Source: CAZNFR01 sp964572225
GTDB lineage: Bacteria > Bacteroidota > Bacteroidia > Bacteroidales > GCA-2748055
Length of the DNA: 44,174 bases
Direction of reading: 5' to 3'
Assembly (NCBI GenBank): GCA_964572225.1
Contig: CAZNFR010000025.1
Location: forward strand, 1-44,174
The position numbers were made by a program, and so were the translations under genes. The notes below the pieces were generated by a model. That model saw only the letters and a program-made list of their open reading frames with translations. It was not told the origin of the DNA and made no database searches. Positions 16,337 to 24,977 of the stretch are shown here, one piece after another (position 1 is the first letter of the stretch; each line of letters starts with the position of its first letter).

Positions 16337-17347
16337 CTATCTTCTGGAAAATGCTTTTTTAAAACTGAATTTTTCTTCTACAGGTATCCTTGACCAGAGG
16401 GCTGCAATGCCCAGACCTGACAGGATATGCCAAATGCCCCACCAGGCTGCGATAAAGGCCATTCCCCCAATTTTCAGACTTTTTTCAACCCCATCAATGG
16501 TGATGGTATCGGGGAAAATGGCTGGATTAAAAAGCAACACCAGCGCCAGTCCTGAATTCTGAATGCCTGTTTCAATAGTTATGGATCTGCGGTCCAGCCT
16601 GTCCCTTTTAAAGATGGATGCAATGTTATACCCGGTGGTTAAGGCAATGGCATTATGGAAAAGGACAATGATGAAAATGTAAAAGATGTGCTGAACAAAA
16701 AGATCATAATTATTGGAAAACATCACCACAACGATCGCCATGAAAAGCAGAATGGATAAATTTTTTATGGGCTTCACTATTTTGGCCGTTACAGAAGGAA
16801 AGCGGTGATTAAAAGCCATTCCCAAAATCAAAGGAATTCCCAAAAGTATAAAAACCGTTTTGAACATTTCAAAGGGATCGATGGTGATGGGCTGAAGAAG
16901 ATGGCTCTCCCTTATGTTGTATACCAGGATGTACAATTTACCCCAAATGGCAAAATTTAAAGGGGTAAGAATAATCGCTGAAATGGTGGCTATGGCAGTA
17001 AGACTGACGGATAGCGCAACATTCCCTTTCGCCAGGGAAGTAATGAAATTGGATATATTCCCCCCCGGACAGGATGAAACGAGCATCATCCCTAAAGCGA
17101 TGGTGGGGGTTATCATATTACTAAAAAGGATAATAACGATGAAGGTGACCAGCGGAAGAAAGAAAAACTGAGAAAAGAATCCGACCACGGCCGATTTCGG
17201 TTTTTCAATAACCCTTTTGAAATGGGATGGTTTGATCTCCAATGCCACACCGAACATGATGAAAGCAAGGGTCAAATTCAGAACAAATAATCCTTTGGGT
17301 GAAAAATTAAGCTGAAGGCTGTCCAGAACCTCGAGTGCTTCTTTCAT
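16337..17347 (-). CDS. Bile acid:sodium symporter (BASS/SBF) family transporter
   Basis: The ATG at 17347 gives 336 residues; a TTG 21 nt earlier is the alternative start. The protein is almost all membrane helix (9-10 predicted) and carries MLVSSCPGGNISNFITSLAKG, the signature of the family around the sodium site, with a second characteristic ETGIQNSGLALVLL stretch in the later half. Family members move bile acids, pantothenate, 2-keto acids or other organic anions with sodium; the substrate here is not determinable. The gene precedes the PlsC-like acyltransferase in one apparent operon. Confidence 0.88.
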   Translation of the reverse strand: MKEALEVLDSLQLNFSPKGLFVLNLTLAFIMFGVALEIKPSHFKRVIEKPKSAVVGFFSQFFFLPLVTFIVIILFSNMITPTIALGMMLVSSCPGGNISNFITSLAKGNVALSVSLTAIATISAIILTPLNFAIWGKLYILVYNIRESHLLQPITIDPFEMFKTVFILLGIPLILGMAFNHRFPSVTAKIVKPIKNLSILLFMAIVVVMFSNNYDLFVQHIFYIFIIVLFHNAIALTTGYNIASIFKRDRLDRRSITIETGIQNSGLALVLLFNPAIFPDTITIDGVEKSLKIGGMAFIAAWWGIWHILSGLGIAALWSRIPVEEKFSFKKAFSRR

Positions 17348-17559
17348 AGATAGGGATTTAGCTTCCAAAAAAATTTCCTAACCCCCGGTGGATTCACAAG
17401 TGATTAGGAATATTTTATCTGTTTGGAAATTTGGATGCCAATATAAGAAAAATTTATTTTGGGTTATATAATTGTTAAATTATTGTTGGATTATTTAGAT
17501 GATTTTGAGACAGGGTGCTTTTAAATGAAAGGCAGGTTCTCCCCTTAGGCAGGAATCCC

Positions 17560-17567
17560 TATCTTTG
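17560..17567 (+). promoter_or_regulatory. Candidate -7 element (TATCTTTG) for the flavin reductase gene
   Basis: TATCTTTG matches TAnnTTTG and ends 16 nt before the ATG at 17584, predicting a leader of only about 10 nt. The rest of the 236-bp gap (17348-17583) is AT-rich and shows no gene. Confidence 0.45.
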
Positions 17568-17583
17568 ATCAAAACTACAGAAA

Positions 17584-18108
17584 ATGATCAGTGAATTTCA
17601 AAAGATAACTCCTGAAGAGTTACCCGGAAATTTTTTCAAGTTAATTGGAAGCGACTGGATGCTGATCACAGCGGGAAATACTGCTTCCTGGAATACCATG
17701 ACTGCCAGCTGGGGTACCCTGGGAGTGTTATGGAACAAACCTGTATCCATTTGTTTTATAAGGCCTCAGAGGTATACCTACCAATTTACGGAGAGGAATC
17801 ATTTCTATACCTTAAGTTTTTTTTCTGAGGATTACCGGGAAGTATTGAATTTTTGCGGAACCAAATCGGGCCGGGATTTTGATAAGTCGGCCGAGACCGG
17901 ATTAAACCCAATGGAAACTCCAAACGGAAGTATTTCTTTCAGGGAGGCCCGGATAATTCTTGAATGCCGGAAATTATACAGTGATTTGATCCAACCGGGA
18001 AATTTTATTCTATCGGATGTAATTTCAAAAAATTATCCCAGGAAAGATTTTCACCGTTTCTATATCGGTGAGATCACAGATGCAAGAGTCAGATCCATGG
18101 ATAGCTAA
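17584..18108 (+). CDS. Flavin reductase-like FMN-binding protein
   Basis: The 174-residue protein resembles the flavin reductase-like family: WMLITAGNTASWNTMTASWG near 27-46, then CFIRPQRYTYQFTERN and FYTLSFF, which form the flavin-binding split barrel. Such proteins bind FMN and reduce it or act as small NAD(P)H:flavin oxidoreductases. The next gene, a DCC-type thiol oxidoreductase, starts 5 nt after the stop, so the two are likely co-transcribed. Whether this protein is a true reductase or an FMN-binding partner cannot be decided from sequence. Confidence 0.86.
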   Translation: MISEFQKITPEELPGNFFKLIGSDWMLITAGNTASWNTMTASWGTLGVLWNKPVSICFIRPQRYTYQFTERNHFYTLSFFSEDYREVLNFCGTKSGRDFDKSAETGLNPMETPNGSISFREARIILECRKLYSDLIQPGNFILSDVISKNYPRKDFHRFYIGEITDARVRSMDS

Positions 18109-18113
18109 GAATT

Positions 18114-18527
18114 ATGCAAAACAAGTCTGAAAAGGGACCCATCGTTTTTTTTGACGGAATGTGCGGACTCTGCTCCGGGGCTGTTCGTTTTATTCTGAAA
18201 TGGGAAAAGAAACCTGAGCTGTATTTTATGCCCATGCAATCGAAAAATCTGGGAAAGTGGTTCCCGGAATACCCATACAGAGAGCAGGAAGCCGACAGTA
18301 TTGTTTTGTTACGGAAGGGAAAGTATTATACTATGTCCTCGGCTGCATTGAGAATAGCGGGTTACCTCAAGTTTCCCTTGTGCTTAATTCAATATTTGGT
18401 GTATTTACCACGATTCCTTCGGGACCCCATATATGCATGGATAGCATCCAACCGATTCAAATGTTTTAAAAAACTGGATACTTTATATACTCCTGATAAA
18501 ATTGATGAAAACCGATTTTTAGGATAG
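18114..18527 (+). CDS. DCC-family (DUF393) thiol-disulfide oxidoreductase
   Basis: The 137-residue protein opens with VFFDGMCGLCSG, the DxxCxxC motif that names the DCC family (Asp14, Cys17, Cys20). This family is predicted to have a thioredoxin-like fold and redox-active cysteines. Length and the downstream conserved stretch with two Arg-rich helices (YLPRFLRDPIYAWIA) are typical. It is spaced 5 nt from the flavin reductase gene. A redox pairing of the two is an inference; no experiment is implied by the sequence. Confidence 0.88.
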   Translation: MQNKSEKGPIVFFDGMCGLCSGAVRFILKWEKKPELYFMPMQSKNLGKWFPEYPYREQEADSIVLLRKGKYYTMSSAALRIAGYLKFPLCLIQYLVYLPRFLRDPIYAWIASNRFKCFKKLDTLYTPDKIDENRFLG

Positions 18528-18623
18528 AACTATCGATGCTCGTTTTTGTTACTGTGAATTTTTTTTACATCTTACCCGACTTTTGATAAGATAATAACTG
18601 ATGAATCACAAATTAAAAGTAAA

Positions 18624-19496
18624 ATGAAAAAAGTCATAATCATTACTATTGCAATGCTATTGCCCTTTTCCACTTTTTCACAGGATGAGCCTAAAGATAC
18701 TCTGGGCTGGGAATGGGGTGGATTAACCTCACTTACCTTTACCCAGGTTTCTCTCTACCAATGGTCTGCCGGGGGTGAACCCTCTCTTGCTGCCGCTGCC
18801 CTGGGTAATTTATTTTTCAATTATCGAAGCGAAAACGCAAGTTTTGAGAATACCCTCGACCTTGGCTACGGGTTTAACCGGCAGGGTAGTGAAGCCAGAA
18901 AAGCCAACGACCGGATTGAATTAAATTCTAAGTACGGAAGAAATATTTCCAAACACTGGTCACTGTCAGGCCTGCTTAATTTCCGCACTCAGTTTACGGA
19001 GGGTTTCAGTTATGAGGACAATGTTAAATCGGACAGGATTTCCACATTCATGGCACCCGGCTATCTGACAACCACACTCGGGCTTGATTATAAGCCCGTG
19101 GACAATTTTAGTATTTTTATTTCACCGGTAGCAGGAAAGTTTACCTTCCTTATGGATGACTCCCTATCGGCTGCGGGAGAATTCGGGGTGGATCCGGGAG
19201 ATAAATTCAGGGCTGAACTGGGGGGATTTGTCAAAATCACCTATGCTGCAACCCTTGTCCACAATGTGGATCTTAGCACAAAGCTTGATCTTTTCACGAA
19301 TTACCTGGAAGAACCCACAGTGGATGTTCAATGGGAAGTTTTGCTTTCAATGAAGATTAACGAGTTTTTATCTGCCACCCTTAACACCGTATTTATCTAT
19401 GATGATGATGTCAATGTACCCAAGTCGGGAGGTGAAACCGGACCGGGATGGCAGATTAAGGAGGTATTCGGTGTGGGATTGTCCTATAAATTCTAA
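18624..19496 (+). CDS. DUF3078 family exported protein
   Basis: The 290-residue protein has a signal peptide (hydrophobic about 4-17, cut near TFSQ) and a mature part of alternating beta strands with many aromatic residues. The pattern SLTFTQVSLYQWSAGGEPSL and NTLDLGYGFNRQGSE is characteristic of DUF3078 proteins of Bacteroidota, and the C-terminus ends in a strand with terminal Phe (GLSYKF), as in outer-membrane barrels. An outer-membrane location is inferred. Function is unknown. Its stop overlaps the converging DUF4924 gene by 4 nt. Confidence 0.8.
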   Translation: MKKVIIITIAMLLPFSTFSQDEPKDTLGWEWGGLTSLTFTQVSLYQWSAGGEPSLAAAALGNLFFNYRSENASFENTLDLGYGFNRQGSEARKANDRIELNSKYGRNISKHWSLSGLLNFRTQFTEGFSYEDNVKSDRISTFMAPGYLTTTLGLDYKPVDNFSIFISPVAGKFTFLMDDSLSAAGEFGVDPGDKFRAELGGFVKITYAATLVHNVDLSTKLDLFTNYLEEPTVDVQWEVLLSMKINEFLSATLNTVFIYDDDVNVPKSGGETGPGWQIKEVFGVGLSYKF

Positions 19497-20041
19497 ACCG
19501 TCGATTCGGAGTTTCCTTGTTCGATTTCGTGAAAACGCCGGCTTAACAAGGAGAGGAGTTCACTGATATTGGCGAAAGCTTTTTCGGTTCCGGGATTTAC
19601 CTTCTTTTTTTGAAGTTTTAGAAGCAAAAGACCGTAAAGACCGTGCAGGCTTACTTCGATATCGGTAACTCCCGGATCTCTGCCTTTGAGCTTAAGTTCC
19701 TCAATGGCAGGGTTTGCCCGTTCATACACTTCCTGGTATTCTTTCTCTTTCTCACTCTTGAGAAGTTGATAGTGGATATCCGATAATTCCCGCATCAATC
19801 CATTGAGGATGGGAATGTGACCCTGTTCTTTCAGGTTGTTTTCATTCATCATTCCGATCAGGGATTTGTACCATTCTCTCATCTCCCTTCGTACGCTGTA
19901 ATCCACTTCAAAATTATTGATAATATTCTTTTCTATAAGATCGAGGTTAAAATTATGAGCCCGGATAATATCTTCGATCTGGAACATATAGAGCAGGTAT
20001 TCTGCGATATTTTCCTTTCTTTTCTCCCGGGCGATCAGCAT
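19493..20041 (-). CDS. DUF4924 family protein
   Basis: The 182-residue protein is all-helical in appearance, with no signal peptide or membrane helix. The N-terminus MLIAREKRKENIAEYLLYMF with a following IEDIIRAHNFNLD is the conserved start of the DUF4924 family, which is found in Bacteroidales. Function is unknown. It ends the minus-strand run that starts with the S4 protein gene; that gene stops just 1 nt before this start, so the two are translationally adjacent. Confidence 0.8.
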   Translation of the reverse strand: MLIAREKRKENIAEYLLYMFQIEDIIRAHNFNLDLIEKNIINNFEVDYSVRREMREWYKSLIGMMNENNLKEQGHIPILNGLMRELSDIHYQLLKSEKEKEYQEVYERANPAIEELKLKGRDPGVTDIEVSLHGLYGLLLLKLQKKKVNPGTEKAFANISELLSLLSRRFHEIEQGNSESTV

Positions 20042-20042
20042 T

Positions 20043-20417
20043 TTATTGGTTTTTAAGTTTATCGATGGTCCTTCTTTCTTTTTTGGTAGGTCTTCCTGCT
20101 CCCTTATCTCGTTTTATAAAAAAATCATTCTGCATTTTCAATTTAAGGAGCTCCTCTTCGGAGGTGGTATCTGTCAGGTAATCATTAACAATTTTTGCAG
20201 AGACCCGGTTTCCGGGAATATCGTTGACCCGATAAGAGTATATAACAGGAGGTTTGTTTACTTCAATGGTTTCGCCCGGTTTTACGAGCCTGGAAGGTTT
20301 AACCACCTGACCATCAATGTGCACTCTTCCTTTTTTGCACTGTTCCGTACTTATGGAGCGGGTTTTATAGATCCTTACAGCCCAGAGAAATTTATCAATT
20401 CTTGCTTCCTTGATCAT
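20043..20417 (-). CDS. S4-domain RNA-binding protein (Hsp15/HslR type)
   Basis: The 124-residue protein has an S4 domain at about 5-55: RIDKFLWAVRIYKTRS, then GRVHIDGQVVKPSRLVKPGE. A basic C-terminal tail follows (GRPTKKERRTIDKL). This is the Hsp15/HslR type, which binds 50S subunits carrying a stalled nascent chain and helps their recycling. It lies just after the response regulator gene on the same strand and before the DUF4924 gene. Confidence 0.88.
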   Translation of the reverse strand: MIKEARIDKFLWAVRIYKTRSISTEQCKKGRVHIDGQVVKPSRLVKPGETIEVNKPPVIYSYRVNDIPGNRVSAKIVNDYLTDTTSEEELLKLKMQNDFFIKRDKGAGRPTKKERRTIDKLKNQ

Positions 20418-20437
20418 AAGGAATTAAAGATAAGGAA

Positions 20438-21139
20438 TTATTCACTAACCTCCAGTTTAAAGCCGGTTCTGGGAATATTCACAATAGATACTTTTTCATC
20501 TTCTTTAAGGAATTTTCTGAGTTTGGTGATATACACATCCATACTTCTTCCCATAAAATAGTCATCATCTCCCCATATGTTTTTCAGGGCAACCTCTCTT
20601 TTCACAATTTGATTTTTATTTATGCAAAGCAATCTTAAAACTTCAGCTTCCTTTCGGGTAAGTCTTCTTTCGCCCGAAGGGGATTTAAGCAGAAAATTGG
20701 TGTAATCGAATTTGAAATCCCCGATCTCAAAAGTAGTAGGCACTTCATTTTTCAGAATGGAATACTTGGATCTTTTCAGAATTGCTTCCACTCTCAAACT
20801 CAGTTCTTCGGTGCTGAAAGGTTTGGTGATATAGTCATCGGCTCCTGATTTAAAACCTCTGATCTTGTCTTTTTCCATGGTTTTCGCCGTGAGGAAAATG
20901 ATGGGGATGTCTGCATTTTGCATTCGGATATCCTCGGCAAGGGTAAATCCGTCCTTAATCGGAAGCATAACATCCAGGATACACAGATCAAAATTTCCGT
21001 TCAGAAACTTTTCATGTCCTTCCTGTCCGTCCCTGGCTAGCACTATCTCGTAATGGTTCATTCCAAGAAAGTCACTTAAAACGAACCCCAGGTTTATATC
21101 GTCTTCCACCAGTAATATTTTAGCTTTATTTTTTTTCAC
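20438..21139 (-). CDS. rprY: OmpR/PhoB-family response regulator (RprY-like)
   Basis: The 233-residue protein starts at a GTG. The receiver domain (1-120) has the acidic pair Glu12/Asp13-Asp14, phospho-acceptor Asp56 (CILDVMLP), Thr84 and Lys106 (YITKPF). The winged-helix DNA-binding domain follows at about 135-230 (GERRLTRKEAEVLRLL, then MDVYITKLRKFL). It is adjacent to an RprX-like kinase, separated by 85 nt. Gene order and length match the RprXY pair of Bacteroides; I use the symbol on that basis, not by identity search. Target genes are unknown. Confidence 0.85.
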   Translation of the reverse strand: MKKNKAKILLVEDDINLGFVLSDFLGMNHYEIVLARDGQEGHEKFLNGNFDLCILDVMLPIKDGFTLAEDIRMQNADIPIIFLTAKTMEKDKIRGFKSGADDYITKPFSTEELSLRVEAILKRSKYSILKNEVPTTFEIGDFKFDYTNFLLKSPSGERRLTRKEAEVLRLLCINKNQIVKREVALKNIWGDDDYFMGRSMDVYITKLRKFLKEDEKVSIVNIPRTGFKLEVSE

Positions 21140-21224
21140 AAGAATTACTTTAGATTAAAGGTTTGCAATTGTATTAGTTGAAAATACTTTTTTTTAGCGA
21201 AGCGAATTTTGGCATCACAAATTA

Positions 21225-22496
21225 TCAAGTTTGATTTTGTGGAAGCAGTACATCAAATCTCGTACCTTTTCCGGGTTCGCTCCAAACATTAATTTTTCCC
21301 TTGTGTGCTTCTACCATGGTTTTAACATAGTACAAGCCTATTCCAAAGCCTTTCACATTATGAACATTACCTGTATGAACCCTGAAAAACTTATCAAAAA
21401 TTTGCGACTGGTCCTCCTTACGAATGCCTATTCCGTTATCTTCAATGGAAAAAATATAATGTCCATTATCATTTCGGCTAACCATCTTTATTTCAGGGTT
21501 ATTGGAGGAATATTTTATGGAATTGCTCACAAGATTATTGATAATATTGCCCAGATGGATGGGATCCACTTTAACAACGGGGTTGGTTGAACTAAGATTG
21601 TCGATGACCTCAATATTATTATCGCAATGTTCCAGGCAGAGGTTATGCACATTGTTTCTTATCAGTTCGTCCATATTCACCTCTTTGGTTTCAAGGCTGT
21701 AATTTTGTTTATCCAGCACAGCCATTTGCATAACCCTGTCCACTTGTTGCCTCATTCTCCTGTTTTCATCATAGATTACCCTTGCGTATTTTGAAGTACG
21801 AGAATCTGGGTTTTGGGATTCAGAATTCAGCAGAACTTCTGAGGCCAGTGAAATTGTGGCGATGGGGGTTTTAAATTCATGGGTGATATTGTTAATAAAA
21901 TCATCACGGATCTGGGACACTTTCTTTTGTTTAATAATCAATGATATGGTTTTGTAAAAGGTCAGGATAATAATCAACAGAAAGGCGCCTGATGTGATAA
22001 GCCAGGCAGACATTTTCACCCATTCGTGTTTTCGGATATCCGGAAAATACAATGCAAGATGATAATAGTCTTTTTTCCAAAGACAATAAAGACAGGCTTT
22101 ATGGGTTACTATATCTCTTGTATTTTCCGGGATGTTTACTGAGTTAAAAATGACGGAATCATTGGAGGTTTTTACGATGGCGTAACTGAAATTCTGATCA
22201 AGTTTGTGGTAATCAACATATTTATTAAGCAATTCACGGAGGAAGACGGTATCAAGTACTTCGAACAGATCAGAGGGTTCCTGGCTGTTTCGGTTCAGAC
22301 TCCTGCTAACCTCTGTAGAATCCAGTTTGCCAACTATTTCTTCGAGCACATTATCCAAAGCAATATCCACCCTGTGGGAATGTTGCTGGTCGGCAAGGTC
22401 CAGTGCATTTCTTACCCAGAGAGTTTGGGAAACTATCAAACCCAAAAGGGAAAGGGAGGAAAGGATGATAATATACAGGATGGTTCTTTTACCCAT
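21225..22496 (-). CDS. rprX: Membrane sensor histidine kinase (RprX-like)
   Basis: The 423-residue kinase has a membrane helix at about 5-27, a periplasmic sensor of about 130 residues, a second helix at about 165-182, then HisKA with His206 (INNITHEFKTPIA) and the ATPase domain (NLVSNSIKYSSNN, FSIEDNGIGI, FGIGLYYVKTMVEAHKG). There is no HAMP domain. The sensor contains Cys135 and Cys138 (ACLYCLW), a CxxC pair that could form a disulfide or bind metal. The gene lies directly before the response regulator in the same direction. Confidence 0.87.
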   Translation of the reverse strand: MGKRTILYIIILSSLSLLGLIVSQTLWVRNALDLADQQHSHRVDIALDNVLEEIVGKLDSTEVSRSLNRNSQEPSDLFEVLDTVFLRELLNKYVDYHKLDQNFSYAIVKTSNDSVIFNSVNIPENTRDIVTHKACLYCLWKKDYYHLALYFPDIRKHEWVKMSAWLITSGAFLLIIILTFYKTISLIIKQKKVSQIRDDFINNITHEFKTPIATISLASEVLLNSESQNPDSRTSKYARVIYDENRRMRQQVDRVMQMAVLDKQNYSLETKEVNMDELIRNNVHNLCLEHCDNNIEVIDNLSSTNPVVKVDPIHLGNIINNLVSNSIKYSSNNPEIKMVSRNDNGHYIFSIEDNGIGIRKEDQSQIFDKFFRVHTGNVHNVKGFGIGLYYVKTMVEAHKGKINVWSEPGKGTRFDVLLPQNQT

Positions 22497-22592
22497 ATTT
22501 AGGAAAAATATTACATAATCCGGGAATGCTTAAGATTAAACAACTGTGGAAATGATTTGTTTCTCGGACCGTATAATCTGAAGCGGGGTGGG

Positions 22593-23153
22593 TTATTTTT
22601 TATTGAACTGGTTCATGGTCCGTTCAATCCCCAGGGTAACAAAAGACTGAATGATTTCTACGGCATTATTAATAAGTCCGGGTAGTTGTTGAGATTCATT
22701 CTCATCCCATTTTCCAAGAACATAATCCACTTTCATGCCGGGTGGAAAATCACTGCCGATCCCAAATCGCAATCTTGGGAAATGGGATGTCCCGAGCGTA
22801 TTTATAATACTTGTCAGACCGTTATGCCCCGAATCTCCTCCCTTGGTTTTTAATCTCAGGGTACCAAAGGGCAATGCCAGGTCGTCTACCACTACCAGAC
22901 TGTTTCCTTGGGGTATTTTGAGACGTCCCATATAGTACTGGACCGCTCTACCTGAAAGATTGACATAGGTTGAAGGTTTTAGCAGATAAATAGTACGAGC
23001 TTTGAATTTCATTTCTGCGATGAAACCATACCTTTTATCCTTAAAAGATATATTGGATGCGGCGAAGGCATCCAATATATCAAAGCCTATGTTGTGTCTT
23101 GTATGAGCGTATTGCTCACCGGGGTTGCCAATTCCAGTGATCAGATACTTCAC
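22593..23153 (-). CDS. pth: Peptidyl-tRNA hydrolase
   Basis: This enzyme releases peptides from peptidyl-tRNA that has fallen off the ribosome. The 186-residue protein starts at a GTG and has TGIGNPGEQYAHTRHNIGFD, with catalytic His20, followed by KPSTYVNLSG and VVDDLALPFGTLRLKTKGG. All are conserved in bacterial Pth. The stop of the upstream rplY gene is 9 nt away, so both come from one transcript. Length is normal. Confidence 0.94.
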   Translation of the reverse strand: MKYLITGIGNPGEQYAHTRHNIGFDILDAFAASNISFKDKRYGFIAEMKFKARTIYLLKPSTYVNLSGRAVQYYMGRLKIPQGNSLVVVDDLALPFGTLRLKTKGGDSGHNGLTSIINTLGTSHFPRLRFGIGSDFPPGMKVDYVLGKWDENESQQLPGLINNAVEIIQSFVTLGIERTMNQFNKK

Positions 23154-23162
23154 GTCAAAAAA

Positions 23163-23819
23163 TTATTCGGATTTTTCTTCCTCAGAAGAATCTTCACCTT
23201 CGGCAGCTGCTGATACGGCACCATCTTCGGTTTCACCTTCGGCCTCAGGTTCGTCAATGGTCATGGATTTCATGGCCACTCTTGAGGAGACAACAGAGAC
23301 AACCATGGATTGCTTTGGATCCAGAATCTCAAGATTGGTATAATCGAGGTCTCCAATCAGGATGGTTTGTCCGATATCAAGTTTGGTAATGTCAATTTTG
23401 AGCTTATCAGGAAAGTCTTTAACAAGCCCCTTCACTTTGAGGTATCTTCTTCTCTGTCTTAATTTACCCCCGTTTCTGACTCCAACGGAGCCTCCCTCAA
23501 GGGTAAGGGGAAGAGTTGCGATAACCGGTTTACCATCTGTAACCTCAACGAAATCAATATGCAGGATACTATCGGTTACGGGATGAAACTGAATATCCTT
23601 GATCAACCCTTTTTTCGTTTCATTGCCAAGGTCAATCTCGAGGAGGTGCACATCGGGAGAGAAAATGACTTTTTTCAGCTCAATATCGGATCCCACAAAA
23701 TGGAGATTTTCTTCTCCACCATACATTACACAGGGAACCAGGCCCTGATTCCGGAGACGGCGGGTTTCTTTTTTACCCAGTTTGTCTCTGCGATCAAATT
23801 TAATTTTTACTGTTTTCAT
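23163..23819 (-). CDS. rplY: 50S ribosomal protein L25, general stress (Ctc) type
   Basis: The 218-residue protein has the L25 domain (TRRLRNQGLVPCVMYGG at about 20-37) that contacts 5S rRNA, followed by the C-terminal domain of the longer Ctc form (PLTLEGGSVGVRNGG, KLKIDITKLDIGQTI). It ends in a strongly acidic tail rich in Glu and Ser. It sits between prs and pth in the common prs-rplY-pth order. A candidate -7 element lies about 70 nt upstream, so it can be transcribed apart from prs. Confidence 0.93.
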   Translation of the reverse strand: MKTVKIKFDRRDKLGKKETRRLRNQGLVPCVMYGGEENLHFVGSDIELKKVIFSPDVHLLEIDLGNETKKGLIKDIQFHPVTDSILHIDFVEVTDGKPVIATLPLTLEGGSVGVRNGGKLRQRRRYLKVKGLVKDFPDKLKIDITKLDIGQTILIGDLDYTNLEILDPKQSMVVSVVSSRVAMKSMTIDEPEAEGETEDGAVSAAAEGEDSSEEEKSE

Positions 23820-23886
23820 AATTTTTGTGCTACTAAGAATTAATCGAAATTCCCCATCACACCAGGGGTCCTTTCAAAAAGGACTG

Positions 23887-23894
23887 CAAAGATA
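23887..23894 (-). promoter_or_regulatory. Candidate -7 element (TATCTTTG) for rplY-pth
   Basis: On the minus strand TATCTTTG matches TAnnTTTG. It falls in the gap between prs (stop at 23900) and rplY (ATG at 23819). The intervening leader can form GTCCTTT/AAAGGAC (23884-23868) and CCCC/GGGG (23868-23852) hairpins. Confidence 0.4.
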
Positions 23895-23899
23895 GAAAC

Positions 23900-24841
23900 T
23901 TATGTGATAAAATGCGAACTTATGGACTGATAATTATAGACTTTGGAAATAACCTCTGCAAAGATTTCTGCAATGGAAAGCACGTTAATTTTAGTGGATC
24001 TTTCCGGTTTAATAGGAATGGAATCTGTAACAATTACCTCATCAATGGAAGATTTTTCAATACGGTCGTAGGCAGGTCCCGACAATACAGGGTGAGTAGC
24101 GATAACACGTATGGACTTTGCTCCTTCATTCTTCATCATTTGGGCAGCAAGGGTCACTGTGCCGGCGGTATCAATCATATCGTCAATAATGAATACATTT
24201 TTACCTTCAATTTCTCCAATGGCTCTTATCTCTTCAACCACATTGGGCTTTTTTCTCATTTTATAGCAGATGACCATCTGACAACCCAGGAAACGGGCAT
24301 AGGCATTGGCTCTTTTGGTACCTCCCATATCCGGTGCAGCCACTGCGAGATTTTCCAGTTCCAGTCCTTTGATGTAGGGAACAAAAATGGAGGAGGCGTA
24401 AAGATGGTCGACCGGTACATCGAAGAATCCCTGAAGCTGATCTGCATGAAGGTCCATAGTCATGATCCGGTCGACACCGGCAGAAACCAACAGGTTGGCC
24501 ATTAATTTGGCACCGATAGAGGAACGGGGCTTGTCTTTCCTATCCTGTCTTCCATAACCAAAATACGGTAATACCCCGACTACCTTATATGCACTGGCTC
24601 TTTTTGCGGCATCGATCATTAAAAGTAGCTCCATGATATTCTCTGCAGGTGGAGGAGTGGATTGAATAATAAAAACAATGCAGCCTCTTACGGATTCTTC
24701 ATAAAAAGGCTGCAATTCACCATCACTGAATTCCAAAACGGTGGTTTTTCCCAGGGGTATCCCAAAAGATTTGGCAATTTTTTCTGCAAGGGGACTGGAT
24801 CCTCTCCCAGCAAAGAATTTGGGAGGTGCTGTATTTTTCAT
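23900..24841 (-). CDS. prs: Ribose-phosphate pyrophosphokinase
   Basis: This enzyme makes PRPP from ribose 5-phosphate and ATP for nucleotide, His and Trp synthesis. The 313-residue protein has the expected FSDGELQPFYEESVRGC, GRQDRKDKPRSSIGAKL, MDLHADQLQGFF and the PRPP-binding loop VFIIDDMIDTAGT. Length is normal for a class I enzyme. It heads the prs-rplY-pth run on the minus strand. A candidate -7 element is 44-51 nt upstream of the ATG. Confidence 0.95.
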   Translation of the reverse strand: MKNTAPPKFFAGRGSSPLAEKIAKSFGIPLGKTTVLEFSDGELQPFYEESVRGCIVFIIQSTPPPAENIMELLLMIDAAKRASAYKVVGVLPYFGYGRQDRKDKPRSSIGAKLMANLLVSAGVDRIMTMDLHADQLQGFFDVPVDHLYASSIFVPYIKGLELENLAVAAPDMGGTKRANAYARFLGCQMVICYKMRKKPNVVEEIRAIGEIEGKNVFIIDDMIDTAGTVTLAAQMMKNEGAKSIRVIATHPVLSGPAYDRIEKSSIDEVIVTDSIPIKPERSTKINVLSIAEIFAEVISKVYNYQSISSHFIT

Positions 24842-24884
24842 AATCGTATATTTGCGGTATGGATTTACTTAGTTAATTCGTTGG

Positions 24885-24892
24885 CAAATGTA
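24885..24892 (-). promoter_or_regulatory. Candidate -7 element (TACATTTG) for prs
   Basis: On the minus strand TACATTTG matches TAnnTTTG and lies about 45 nt before the prs ATG at 24841. A -33 TTTG at ideal spacing is not seen. Confidence 0.42.
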
Positions 24893-24977
24893 AGAAATGT
24901 TAATTCAATTTTAAATGAATATTACCAGAATTATCCTCACAATTACAATCCGATGTAATATTCAGCAAATGAATTGG

